In this document: positions 1-12,400 of the stretch, piece by piece | How the letters are laid out: the number at the start of each line of letters is the position of its first letter | How positions within the stretch are numbered: position 1 is the stretch's first letter | From: Numida meleagris | Taxonomy: Eukaryota > Chordata > Aves > Galliformes > Numididae | Assembly (NCBI RefSeq): GCF_002078875.1 | Contig: NC_034438.1 | Coordinates: forward strand, 70,477,405 to 70,541,404 | Reading direction: 5' to 3' | Length of the DNA stretch: 64,000 nucleotides | Position numbers and translations under genes: made by a program | Notes under the pieces: generated by a model | What the model was told of the DNA's origin: nothing | Databases searched by the model: none | Seen by the model: the letters and a program-made list of their open reading frames with translations, nothing else

Positions 1-2645
1 CTGGGAACTCTGGAAAGAAGTACAGCTGACCTAATGGTTGTCTAAGTTGATTTTTTTCTCCACTCCAAAGTTGTCTAACCACTTGCTTCTCTAGACAAGG
101 CAACACAAAGAAAATAAAGAAAATGTCCAGTAAGGAGTTATTACAAAGCAGTAGTAAAGAAACAGATTTGAACTATAAAAATATTTATTGTATAAGAATG
201 TAACAACTGAGTCAACAAACAAGACAACAGTGAAGTTTTTAATTACGAGGAACAAATATAAATGAATTCTCTTTTTTATCTTCCCACTGCTTCTTTGTTT
301 GTGAATTATTAAGTTATGGACTGTTATAGAAAGGAAAGGGGGAGGAAGGTAGAAGGTGGCATTTTATACACATTATAATAGGATATATGTAAATAACTTT
401 CTGTTGTCTCTTGAATCATTGTCATAAGACTTCATACAGTGATGAATGGGTAATTAACTCAGAGGAAAAGGAGCTATCAGGGACTGTAGGAGGCAGAAAA
501 AATAAATGCAAATGGAATAGTGGGTTGGAAAGCAGAAAGGCAAAAAATCAATATTGAAGGTGCTGTCAGAGGAGCCTTTCCTGATGAAGGGACAGGCTTG
601 CAAAGTTACACCTGAAGGACAGAAAGCATTAGAAGAGCTCAGGTAAATAAGCTACTCATATCCTTTCATATATAGATCACATGAAAGGGCTTGGTTTCTG
701 GACAAGATAAAAAACTAATATTGGTAGTATGTGAAGAAATACTGATAGAAAAATAAAATGTTGATTGATAATTACTCATCCATAAGGGTAATGTGGATAT
801 GTATAATACATAAAACTTTACAGTTTTTAAGACTTTTTAATTATATTTTGAATTAAATACGATATTTGAATCAGTGCATATGTATGCTCTCTTTGTCTTG
901 TTTGCTTGTTATAAATTTTTTTATAGCACTGAGTTATCTATAAGTCAGTGGAAAATATCAATAAAAATACAATTTGTGATCGATCTGTGATCCTCACTTT
1001 GTGTTTTATACAGCTTGAAATGCAGACAGGTTTAGTTTACAGACGAGTGCTGAGATAAAAATATGTCTTTCCAGTCCTGTTCATGGAATTTCTTCAACTG
1101 AAGAGCAAAAGTTACTATTTGCAAAGCTATGGAACAAACTAAAAATTGGCCATACAGATGGCCTGTATATCAGTACATCTGTACTACTCAAGACTTGTGC
1201 TCTTGCTCTGAGTCTTGAGTGCCTTTTGGATTATGTGGGGCCGTGCATTTCTGGTGTCGAGTTTAAGAACAGCCCCAGACTCCAGGCTCTGAACATCTGG
1301 ATCATGTCTGACATGAATCTGACTGAGACTCAGATCCTTGACAGTACAGTGTTTTCCAGTGCCCTAATCCTTACTATCAGGGTGACTGGAAGTGTTGGGA
1401 GCCATGCCCATATGCAGGAGACTACTTCTGTTGTCAGAGTCCCTCTGGAGGTTCAGGCAGCAACTGGGAGGTAAGATCAAATCAGGGGACAGTTCCAGAA
1501 CTGGAGCTTCCTGTTTGAGTTCCTGAAGGATGGCCCAAATTGCAGAGGCTTTCCAGGTAGCCAGGTTTCCCTTTGGCAGGGAATTTACAACGGGTTGCAG
1601 ATTTGCTCTTTGGGAGATCTAAAAATTACCATAATACTTGCATAAAATCTATTTACCTCTCCATCAGTACAATATAAACAACCTCCTAAACGGACTCACC
1701 ATTCCCCTAAGTGAAGGTTTGTCTTGTGGAGACATCTGCATCTGTCTTTCTCTCCTAAGGCTCCTTCAGTGATCAGTGAAGTTCTACTCAGGCTGATCAA
1801 TAAGGATTGGGATACTCTCATCTTAAAAAAAGACATGTAAAACAGATCAGCTAAATTAAATTTACTTGTATTAATGAAGCAAGCAATTACATGATGACAG
1901 TTCTATTTGCAAACGTCTACACAGCAGAATTGACTGAATCAATGTGATGTTCTGAGTTCAATAAAGGCCAGTTTGCAGTGCAAAACATCTTTGCTTTGTT
2001 ATCTAGAAAAATCAGATATCTCAAAAATGGTTCTTTTTTTTTTCCCCATCTGAGCTCTCTCTTCTACTACAAGGCAGACTCCTTCATTAGCAGTTCTGTA
2101 TAGGCAGAATGCTAGAAAGCAGAGTTGAGTCTTTCACCCATTAACATTACCTGTATACTTTTTAGCTGTTGGTCACTGTCTTTTAAAATTTCAATAAATG
2201 TACAATTACGTTTGGCATTTTACTGCTGACATGCATGCAGACTGTACAGAAGTGTACCTCAGCATCTCTTTGTTACTGCTGTAGCAGCTTTTTGTGAAAT
2301 TTCATAACTGACATAGTTGCATGTGCAAATCTGCAGGAAAATATCAACAAGTTCCTTAAAATTCAATTTACAAGATAAAATATTTGAAATATACAGTAAG
2401 GAAAAAAAAGTAACCTGGAGAAAACTTAAAAAACAATACCATAAATGTAGAAATTCTATATAGCCACTTTTCATTGTTAGCATACTAATGTCATGCTTCA
2501 GCTGTTCTTGTATTACTACGCAGGCTAAATAAAATCTGTTTCATGGTTTTTTTTTAACTTTTCTGCTTTAATACCAATGTGAACTGTCTATAAAGGGAAA
2601 AAGGAAAGTTCTAAAGTTGTAAGAAAAAGGAAACCCCTTTTAAGC
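1..2645. other. Unique AT-rich DNA, no recognised gene
   Basis: No transposon or protein family is recognised. A small GC-richer island lies at about 1226-1475. Its plus-strand open frame of about 80 codons ends at a textbook splice-donor match (GGGAG/GTAAGA, cut after 1470), so it could be an exon end, but no acceptor or homology supports it. The rest is stop-dense in all frames. Confidence 0.5.
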
Positions 2646-3184
2646 TTCAACATCTCTATCAGGGACGTAGACAGTGAGATTGAGTGCACCTTCAGCAAGT
2701 TTATGGGTAACACCAAGCTGAGTGATGCAGTTGCTACAATAGAAGGAAGGGATGCCATCCTGAGGGACTTTGATGAGTTCAAGAAGTGGGCCCAAGTGGA
2801 CCTAATGAGGTACAACAAGTCCGAGTGTGACATGAGGTGACCTTATGTGACTTCCATCACATAAAATGAGTTTCTGAACAAGGTGGAGACCAACATTTCA
2901 CATGGTCTGATAGTGATATGACAAGGGAAAACAGTTTTAAACTAAAAGAAGGCAGATTTAGATGGCATATTAGGAGGAAATTCTTTACTCAGAGGGTGAT
3001 GAGTCACTGGAATAGGTTGCCCAGAGAAGCTGTGGATGTCCCATCCCTGAAGGCATTGAAGGCCAGGCTGGATGGGGCCCTGGGCAGCATGACCTAATGT
3101 TTGGTATCGCATTTCCATGGCAGGAGAGCAGAACTAGATGATCTTTAAGGTCCATTCCAACTGAAGCCAGTTTATAATCATACG
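2646..3184 (+). mobile_element. CR1 LINE fragment with internal deletion
   Basis: The first part (2646-2840) translates on the plus strand into the CR1 reverse-transcriptase stretch around motif C. The catalytic FADD block is ruined and reads FMGNTKL. It then resembles the CR1 pattern of TIEGRDAI, LRDFDEF and KKWAQV. From about 2880 the sequence jumps to the CR1 3' end: the 'ttctttactcagagggtgatgag' style stretch, then 'gcccagagaagctgtggatg', ending near 3184 in a decayed tail. The central part of the C-terminal reverse-transcriptase region is missing, so this copy is truncated at its 5' end and internally deleted. It cannot move by itself. It is old, as judged by divergence from the better copies at 27 and 44.7 kb. 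Confidence 0.85.
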
Positions 3185-4413
3185 ACTTAATGACATATGA
3201 AGACTATAATGATGCTGGATTTCTGAAAAATAATTTGTCTAACAGTCAAATACCTTTCATAAAATGGAACAAACCACAAACAATGTTAAAGCAATATAAT
3301 TATTGATGGCATCAGTATCTCTAGTCTTCATTGACACCATCTGGGACAAATTCACAGTTAATAGTTGCAGTACCTCTCCCCGTTCCTATTGAGAATTTTC
3401 TGGTCTTTGTTCATGTTGTAGTTTGACAATGCTCAAAAATGTTCCTACCACGAAGGTTAAATACACTGTAGCTATCAAGTTGAGAAAAAATTACGGTCTG
3501 ACTACATATGCAACAGCAGATGGTCTGTTCATGAGCTGAAACCATTAAAGCAACAACTCATGAAGGAGCTGATCCAGTAGCAGAAAATGATAACTGTTCA
3601 TTTCCAACCACGAAAGCTGCAGAAGGTTTTTTTTTTTTTTTCTCTTTTTCTTGAGATTATGGAAAAATGAAGCAAGGGGTAGTTCATAGTTTAGGCTCTG
3701 CTCAGATTGGCCTGGCACCACAGTGCTTGCCTTTCCCCGTGCCTTGACCCAAGAGCTGTTAAAACTACTTGTCATCACCACCCACCAGGATCAGGATGGG
3801 TACTGAATCGGCACAGCGCTTCTCCAGTTGCACAGCCTTCAAAAGGCCTTTGAAACAGAGTTAAGGGAAAGAACAATACATCATAGCTATGCAGGTAGTT
3901 TTGAGAGATATGTTTAATATTATCTGCTGTCCGTAAAAGTATATTTATTAATATCAGTAATAGCTATGTTCTTCAGATTTCTCTATGGATAGACTCTCAC
4001 ATTGACTTCCTTGTGACTATACTCGGGACTAGTATCAATTCTTATGAATAACTAGCTAGTCTATTCTTATCCAAATTGTTTTTGTTGCTTTTTTTATTAT
4101 TGACAGTCTCACTAGAAAGTGAAACCTTCCAAGTATTCCAAGACTCAGTGAAAATGGGCCAGTCAAATCTCAGCCAATTCTCTCAGAATGGCTAATTCTC
4201 TCAGAATGTTCTAAACTGATCAAGTGAAATAAAAGTTTTATTCACGTGCATCAAGCATAAACATAATAAAAGTATTTAATAACTTCCAAGATACTAGGGG
4301 ACTGCAAGTACATTACAGATATCTTCTGCTTTTTTTCAAGTGCATATTCAATGAAACCTTTTACTTTTGTGCCTAGCAACATAGGAGGACAAAATTTGTA
4401 ATGTTGTGTCAAC
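3185..4413. other. Unique DNA with an 18-bp tandem duplication
   Basis: Nothing gene-like is seen. A T-run followed by a pyrimidine tract lies at 3627-3653. An 18-bp unit occurs twice in a row at 4173-4190 and 4191-4208 with one mismatch (core aattctctcagaatg). Confidence 0.5.
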
Positions 4414-4959
4414 AGTTTATGGGCTGGTTCGGCCTGGTTCCCTGACTAATGGGGCAGGGGGACCCATGGACCCATGCCCCAGGAAAGGGGAAAGGGTTAG
4501 GAGATGGGCCTAAAAACAAAACAGGGGCAACGATCTGAGAAGGAAAGCTAATTTACTAAATAAGATATCAGAATGCAAAATAGCACAATGTAATACAATA
4601 CAATTAGAATTGAGGCTAATAAACCAAATGAAATGAGAGTGTGTCCAAAAAACCGAAGGCCTTACTCTAATGCTGAAGGCAAGATAGCTGGGGAGCAGAC
4701 ACGCTGCAGAGACAAGCAGGAAGGGAAAAGAGGGGTGTCTCGTGATCTGCAAACAGTTTTATCTTTCCCTCTGAATGGAAAACGGAAACAGAACAACGCA
4801 AAGTCCTCTGGGATGTGTAGTTCTTCTTCTCTTCTGAGACAGGTTATACCCAGAACTATCCACAATCCACAGAACTGGAGCATTAACTCTTTAACTCCCC
4901 GTGCACTGCATGATGTTATGATGTGGAATACTGACAACAAAAATCATAAAACCATGACA
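4414..4959. mobile_element. Solo LTR of an avian endogenous retrovirus (family unassigned)
   Basis: About 545 bp that I recognise as an avian LTR by its overall pattern. It opens with 'tttatgggctggttcggcctgg', has a middle with 'cagtggcaacgatctgag'-like and 'gcctaatttactaaataagata'-like blocks, and ends in '...acaaaaatcataaaaccatgaca'. No gag, pol or env sequence borders it, so it is probably a solo LTR left by recombination. The start lacks a clean TG (decayed), and I cannot see a clear target-site duplication. Open frames on both strands here (178 codons plus, 92 codons minus) are by-products of the LTR and need not be genes. Orientation is uncertain. Confidence 0.65.
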
Positions 4960-6317
4960 GGTATAAACTTATTAAATCCAATTTTACTATTAAGGCAAAT
5001 ATATCACAATCTTACATTACAGTTGTTCCACACTATTAGAGAGAATATTTGCTTACTGTTTCTGCCATTTCTTTTGAGCACCTCTATATTTTTTCTTCCT
5101 TTTTCCTTCTTCCTTCCTTTCCCGGTCTCTGGTCCTACCCTATCTGATGTCCATTTTCTCTTTTTTTAATCAGCTTCCTTGAAGTTTCTTCTCCTTCGTT
5201 CCTTACTCTTATTCTAAAGGACGTCATCTCACCTGTTGTTCCTCCTAGTTTCTCTCCCACTTGATGCTCTACTTCCCATTGTAAGATAAGAGTCCTGCTG
5301 TTTTCCCTCTTTGACAAACCTGAACACAGATTCTTTAATTACCTTTCCACTTTTTCTGTTTGGAAGTAGGCAGGTCATGGAGGTTTATCTTGCAAGTCTT
5401 TCACATTTCTACTAATCTAAAATGACATACTCTTTCATAATCCTGCCAAAACTTAAATTCTTCAGTCTATTAAGGACTGAAAAATTCATCTGTATAAAAA
5501 TGACAAAATACATCACACTGAAATTGGCAGAACAGCTATAATGCAAAGGAGATGTGGCTTAATTAGAGTTCTCTCTAGATAGACTGAGATTGCCAATGTA
5601 ATTTTAATTATTTCTGTCTATTAAATCTATGATCATCTATTATTATTGCTATATAACACATCAAAAAATACTCCCTTAAGGAATACATTGTCATGTTTAA
5701 CGAGAAAATATTGCCATTTCAGCATGCATTTCCTTGTCATTCAAATGACTGTCCATAAGTTAAATTTAAATTTGTTACCATGCAGAAATCTACATTCCAA
5801 CAATGTGTCAGAAATGATTAAGGTAAGGAATAACTAACTGCTAGAAGTGACAGACCAGACACTCTTGTACTCCAGAGGAAAAAACTGTGGTGCCTATACT
5901 TTTAACCAGTTAAGTGTCTGACTCAGTGCCTTTGTTTACTGAATCATCTTTTCTCATACATCATGTGGAGGCTGATGCCACTTTATACATTTCCTTTTCT
6001 GCAAAATTAATAGGCACATTTTAAAATCAGTTTGTTTGCTGTTTTTATGCTTCAAACTGCAAATATTCATATGGTATTAAACTTTATAAATACAATCAGT
6101 GCCAAAGATTACAAATCTATAAAGGACAGTTAGATTCATGTCAAATGATTGTAACTCAAAGAACTGATAGAATTTGTGCTTCATAAATGGCTTGCTGGCT
6201 TTGTGTCCCCAAATCAAACAATGCTTAAGTGTTATTTCAGTCCTCTATTTACACAATCATCTTGTTATGCCCACCTTTTTTCAAGTTGCAGTAGATTGGT
6301 CAAAAATTAAATTGTGA
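4960..6317. other. Unique AT-rich DNA
   Basis: No repeat or gene recognised. A C/T-rich stretch at 5085-5290 gives short complementary open frames without protein character. Confidence 0.5.
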
Positions 6318-6969
6318 AAGAAAGAGAGAAAGAAGGAGNNNNNNNNNNNNNNNNNNNNNNNNNNNNNNNNNNNNNNNNNNNNNNNNNNNNNNNNNNNNNN
6401 NNNNNNNNNNNNNNNNNNNNNNNNNNNNNNNNNNNNNNNNNNNNNNNNNNNNNNNNNNNNNNNNNNNNNNNNNNNNNNNNNNNNNNNNNNNNNNNNNNNN
6501 NNNNNNNNNNNNNNNNNNNNNNNNNNNNNNNNNNNNNNNNNNNNNNNNNNNNNNNNNNNNNNNNNNNNNNNNNNNNNNNNNNNNNNNNNNNNNNNNNNNN
6601 NNNNNNNNNNNNNNNNNNNNNNNNNNNNNNNNNNNNNNNNNNNNNNNNNNNNNNNNNNNNNNNNNNNNNNNNNNNNNNNNNNNNNNNNNNNNNNNNNNNN
6701 NNNNNNNNNNNNNNNNNNNNNNNNNNNNNNNNNNNNNNNNNNNNNNNNNNNNNNNNNNNNNNNNNNNNNNNNNNNNNNNNNNNNNNNNNNNNNNNNNNNN
6801 NNNNNNNNNNNNNNNNNNNNNNNNNNNNNNNNNNNNNNNNNNNNNNNNNNNNNNNNNNNNNNNNNNNNNNNNNNNNNNNNNNNNNNNNNNNNNNNNNNNN
6901 NNNNNNNNNNNNNNNNNNNNNNNNAGGGAAGGGAAGGGAAGGGAAGGGAAGGGAAGGGAAGGGAAGGGA
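6318..6969. repeat. Purine-rich simple repeat interrupted by an assembly gap (N run 6339-6924)
   Basis: The left edge is a GAAA/GAGA purine run (6318-6338). Then come 586 N bases, then at least eight perfect GGGAA units (6925-6969). Both edges are all-purine on the plus strand, so the gap probably lies within a larger polypurine microsatellite. Its true length is unknown because 586 may be an estimate. The long open frames that run through the N block are not real. Confidence 0.9.
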
Positions 6970-8815
6970 GAGAAGAGTATATGAGAGGAATAATATATAT
7001 GAGGAGACAGACTGAGAAAGTGAGAAAGTAAAACTTTTTGTTTGGTATCCAGTTCTGGTGGTTTATGACAGCCTGTATATATTTTAGAAAGAAACTGCCT
7101 CTGATGCTACCATTTGAAAATTTAACTTCTCCTTTAATCTCATTGTCATTATGCCTGCATAAAATGAGCAAAGTCCTGCTGCTTATACACTGAAAGCACT
7201 TGTTAACAAGCCAACAGATAAAGCCAGTTGATTTTTCATGTGTCTGTCTGGGTACAGTGTCTACTACTTCAACAGTAATTTCTTTGGGAAAGGAATTGGC
7301 ATTCTGTCTTAGATTGGGAGGCACTAAGCTCTAACACTGGTTTCTAAGTAGTACAGAAAATAGTACCATAATAACAGCAATCATTTACATTATTAGCCAC
7401 ACCTCAGAGACCATAAATTCTACTATAAATGGATGTTTCAAGCTAGACAGAGAGGAGTATAAATTGCAGAACAATAATTTGAGCAGTACTGTGAGCTGAG
7501 ATCTGTGTAAGTAGGAGAAAATAATTACCACTGTAAATCAGATAAAAATTTTCAGAAAAAAAAAAACAAATAAGAACACCATGGAATTTTTCAGCCATTC
7601 CAACCTGTGAAATATGCCAGAAATATATGCTGGGAATGAGAAGTATTGATCATGAAAAGAAAGCAGGGAAGAGGCAATATTACGGAGTTCCCATCTTCAT
7701 GAGAATATTTACTTGGCAAGAGACATAATACACAAATGAGGAACAGAAAAGAATGTGGAGAGGAAATTATTTAAAAAAAAAACACTATTATTTATAGTGC
7801 TGTGGAATCACCTAATGTTGGACTTAGAAGAGCACTGCTTGTTAAACAGCTCAGAGATTTCACAGAAACTGCACAGGTGAAAGCCTTTAAAATACAGAGT
7901 GTGGTCACAATGTGCTTGCCAAAACATTGCCACCTTCACCTGCCATATCCTCCTATATCATTCTACTCTCCACAGTAAACACAGCAGCTTTTTGGGAAAC
8001 ATGCACCAGAAAAGATGGCTTGAAAGAGCGTGAGTTACTACTGATGATATTTTGGAATTGTATTTCCTGACATTAACAAAACACGCATTCTGGGCAACTG
8101 AATTTAAACTTCAAATACAAAGTACTTTAGGGCATATTTTACAAAATGAGCCTGTGTATAGATCTGCTGTGATGTAAGGATGGAAAAATAGTGAATACCA
8201 GAAATGACATCTTAATGTCCATAAGTAATTGAAACTGAAAGACACAGGCACACACACACACAAATAAATCACAGCCCAACAGTCACGCAACTATCTTCTT
8301 AGCAAATATTATACAATCAATATTTTATTTTTTTAAAGATATGTTCCTGGTTAACATTTAATACTACCAAAAAATAACTATTAAACTGTGCATTTGTGAT
8401 ATGATTTGATGACGTCTTGAAGGTACCTACTTAATGTAGTCATAAAAAGTGCAGCAGAAACATGGAGAATGTTGATATCAATTTTTGCAAAAAAAAAAGA
8501 AAAGGTTTTGAAATATAGATTTTTTTAATTTGCTACTGACTTTTCCCAAGAGGGTGTAAATACATTTTTTTCTTATCAATGGTTGATTTCTAAAACATTT
8601 TTCCTATAAGGCAAAATTGCACAATTATCGTATTAATATTTGTATGAGCTGCATTGTCAGACAGATTGCAAAAACTCTTTGAAAATAATGGCATGACAAG
8701 TAAATCATAGGTTCTATCTTCCCATATATCTGCATTTAAAAACCAATTGTATTTCAGAGAAGTTTTACCAACAACATGGAAAACATTGAATTAAAACCCA
8801 GCTGTTTGTTGATGC
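6970..8815. other. Unique AT-rich DNA with a short CA microsatellite
   Basis: No gene recognised. A (CA)n run lies at about 8246-8262. A-rich tracts occur near 7556, 7770 and 8490. Confidence 0.5.
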
Positions 8816-9401
8816 TGTGGTTTAACCCAGCAGGCTGCTCAGCACCACACCAAGCCACTCACTTACTCTCTCCAGCTGGGATGGGAGAGAGAATATGAAA
8901 GGTAACAGCTTGAGAACTTGTGGTTTGAGATAAAGACAGGTTCCTAGCTAAATCAAAAGCTGCGTGCACAAAGCAAAGCAAAGCAGAACAGGAATTCATT
9001 CTCAGCTTCCCATCAGCAAGCATGTGTTCAGCTGCTCTCAGGAAAACAGGGCTCATCACACAGACTGGTAACTTGGGAAGACAAACACCACAATGATAAA
9101 CATGCCCCCCCCTCCTCCTTCTTTACTCCAGCTTCTATTGCAGAGGATGCCGCCATATGGCATAGGACTTCCCATTCACCAGTTTGTCAGCTGCCCTGGT
9201 TCTGCCTCCTCCCAGCTGCTCGTGCACGTCCAGCTCCTCACAGGCAGGGCTGAGTGAGAAGCTGAAACCTCCTTGGTTCTGCGCAGCACTGCTCTGTGAC
9301 AACCAAAATATTCATGTGTTATTACCGCTATTTCATCACAGATCCAAAATACAGCACCATACAAGACTCAATGGCGGTTAACTCAATCCCAGCCAAAGCC
9401 A
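8816..9401. mobile_element. Solo LTR of avian ERV type, TG...CA ends
   Basis: It starts TGTGGTTTAACCCAGCAGG, followed by the avian LTR block 'ctgctcagcaccacacc' and 'gggatgggagagagaa'. It ends '...aactcaatcccagccaaagcca'. The length of about 586 bp and the TG/CA termini fit an LTR. The flanks are 'tgatgc' (8810-8815) and 'tgatag' (9402-9407), an imperfect 6-bp match that may be an eroded target-site duplication. No retroviral coding sequence lies beside it, so it is a solo LTR. The ERV class is not assigned. Short open frames on both strands inside it are incidental. Confidence 0.75.
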
Positions 9402-12400
9402 TGATAGTTCGCTGTGATGTAATCCTCCTGTCTCAGTTGGCTGCACTGTTTGTGGCCATCAGATGTGGCTGGTAATCTCCTTAAATTTAAAAAAAAAAAA
9501 AAAAATTTGAAAATACCTACTAAAGATTCAAGTGATAAACCTCTAAGATGTTATTGTGATAACAAATGTCTGAACTAAAATCATCTGAGTACTATGGCAA
9601 GATGTTCATCCAGACCAAAATAATTAAACTTAGCCCAGGTCTGGAGATTTAAAACAGGTTTTTTCTTAACTTTAGGAACAGCAAAACCCTGACCAACTTG
9701 ACGTTGCATTATTTATTCTTCCATTTTAAGTATGCAAAATACCACAAACTAACTGACTTGAAAATTTTCCAGATCTGCTTTATCCCACATACTCAGCATT
9801 GTTTTTCAGTTGTCAGAGGTAATTGCAGGTATGAATACATACCCCCAGCTGTTTCATTTTTTTCAGTTTGCTGCCTCATCACCTGTGCAATCCAGAGCTG
9901 AGCTTTTTCTACAAGAGAACTCCAGTGTTTGCAGATCACAATATTTACAAAGACAAAAAGGAAACTGCTATGTCGTGTCCTAGCACCAGTAACCAAATAA
10001 GCATAATTATTAAAACTGCAAGCATAATGCTGGCAGAAGCTTCTGGTAATTTTGCACATGCTGTTGCCATAGATGCCCAAATCAAAGAAACAAACTTCAT
10101 AATAAATGAAAGGAAAAACGTTAATAATTTACAAGCATTGCAAAATACATAGTAAATCCCTGAAGAGAATACCTTCAATCAAATAACCATAACAAGAATG
10201 GAGAAAATTTAAGTAAGCAGAAAGGTACTGCTGCTGCTCTCTGCACATGTTGCAATGCAAGGGTGAGGTGAGCATGCACAAGCACTTCTGGGTAGATTCT
10301 GTGAAATATCAGCACACTAAGGTGAAAACAGAAAGAAAACAGCACATGCTCTCTGCCACCAGAATGCCAGAACTGTGCAACAACAGTGTGCTGGAATGGT
10401 GGTAATCCCCTTGCACTGATTTTCCAGCTTCTACGCTGCAATGAATGCTGCTTTCTATGTTTGGTCTACAGTACGCATGCAGTAATCCTACCAGTTTGGT
10501 CACTAGACTCAAGATTCATTTGGATATCATAGATAAGCGCAAACTCTTTCTAAAACTCCTTTCTGATTACGAGACTGCTCAGTAATTTGACAGTGCAAAA
10601 TAAGGCATTCTATGGGATAAAGGGGATTTAGCAGCAATTTCTGAAGTTGACCGTTTGAAAAAAGTTAATGAATCCTTGGTGTGGTACATCTGCTAAGACT
10701 ATACAATGTCCAATGGGCATCAGCAATGCATCCATCAGTTAAAATTCATAGGAATGTTAAAAAGAGATAGAAATAATGGCAGACAAAGACTGTAAGAATG
10801 AATAAAAGTGGTGATCTCACCATGCCAGATAGTGAAGATTAAAAAACATGTGGACAAGCTGATGGGTATTTGAACAGAGCAATGGGCATTCAATATTGAC
10901 ATCACTTTCTTAGCATCGACACTCAGATTTGCAGGGTCAATTTCATCCTATGAATAAAAGTTGCTCATAAGCGTTGGCAGCCCATTTTTCTTCTTATTAG
11001 CTCAAACTGTTTTTTTTCAGTTTCAACAACGTCGCTGTTCACAGTGCACAGTTAATATGGCACCCTTGTGCTACTATGTACGTTTGAAGACTTCCTTGGC
11101 CCTCCTCTTGAATTTTACCTTTGGGAACCTCAAAAGATATTTCTGAGGATGTTAACCAACAGCACTGTTAAAAGTACCAAGTTAGTCTCTATCTATAACA
11201 TAAAGGCTGAAGAGCTAACTTTGAAGAAATATCTTCTTTTTTCTCACTTTGTCAGCTCTGTAGCAGTTTCCTTCCCCAAGTGCAGACCTGATCTTTCATG
11301 CTGCAGCTGTATTACTGCAAACAAACAGAACAATAAATCTCTAAATCCTCAGCTTGTCCATGAAGAATGATGGAAGATATTGCTCTGAATTATGTTTCCG
11401 GCTTGAGTTCAACTGCCAAGAATGAACTGGGAAGGTGTTCAGTTTACAAAGAAAACAGGACAATAAAGCAGCAAGCAGCAGTCTGCTTGAAAAGTCTACT
11501 AAAACCAAGAAGAAAACAAAGTATATTCTCTGCTAATCTGTTTTGAAGTGTTATGTGTGGGTGTATGTAGGCACATCATCTGAGGGGGAAGGAAATCCTG
11601 TAAAAATTCAGCTTCCGAAATTGAAGTCAGAGCAGTAGACAAGGCCAAAAGAAGTCACCTGGTTGACAATCCTTTGCACATGCAGCTTCCTAAAGCACTT
11701 TGCAATTTTATTATTTCTTCTCTCTCAAGCTCTTAGGAGCGGATGTGTCAGAAAAAAAATTGATAATACTTCTAAAAATATTGCAGCAGTCTGCTACTTC
11801 ACATTGGCAAAAATCCTGATAACACCCATGGAAATTTTCCCAGGTACACATGCAATGGACAGGACTTGAGTTGCTCTAAACTAGTGACAGTCTCCTGAAG
11901 CCATTACGGCTGAAGTGACTCAACACCAGGCACAGAGCTGGACATCATATTGGTATGCTTGCACAGCAGGTATAGTGTAATACCCACACAGGGAAAATTC
12001 TACTTTGTCGTTCTACTGGAGGGAAAAATTGGGGTTTACAAAGCGATTTCCAACCTATTCTCATGTTCTGAAGGTCAGAAATCTCTAATTTCTGACATGC
12101 CGTCACAGAAGTTGGTAGTGGGCTGTGTTTTCTCTCCCTCCACCCAATACCTTAAGAGTTCCAACATAACATAAAATTATTTTAGTGTCCCACTCTTTTA
12201 CATTTCAAACCCAGGAAGTCTTGTTGCTAGCATTTATTCCATTCCTATGACATGCTAGAGATGCCAGACATCAATGCATTTGATTTTCAGGCAGTGAGCT
12301 GGTTGTTCTTTTCCCTGCACCAGTTCTGAGGATGTGCCCAGTCTGAAGGAAACAAATAACTTACCTCTACCTTGTTCTAGCAAGAATTTTACTTTTTCCC

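Noticed and set aside
4633..5169. 178-codon plus-strand ORF
   Set aside because: Most of it lies within an LTR and the rest is C/T-rich low-complexity sequence. No domain or splice logic.
6281..7324. Very long open frames on both strands (347 and 233 codons)
   Set aside because: They run through the N block, which is translated as unknown residues. They carry no information.
9945..10178. Minus-strand frame with a hydrophobic run resembling a membrane span
   Set aside because: Two other frames are open over the same bases, no good donor follows, and AT-rich DNA readily gives hydrophobic runs.
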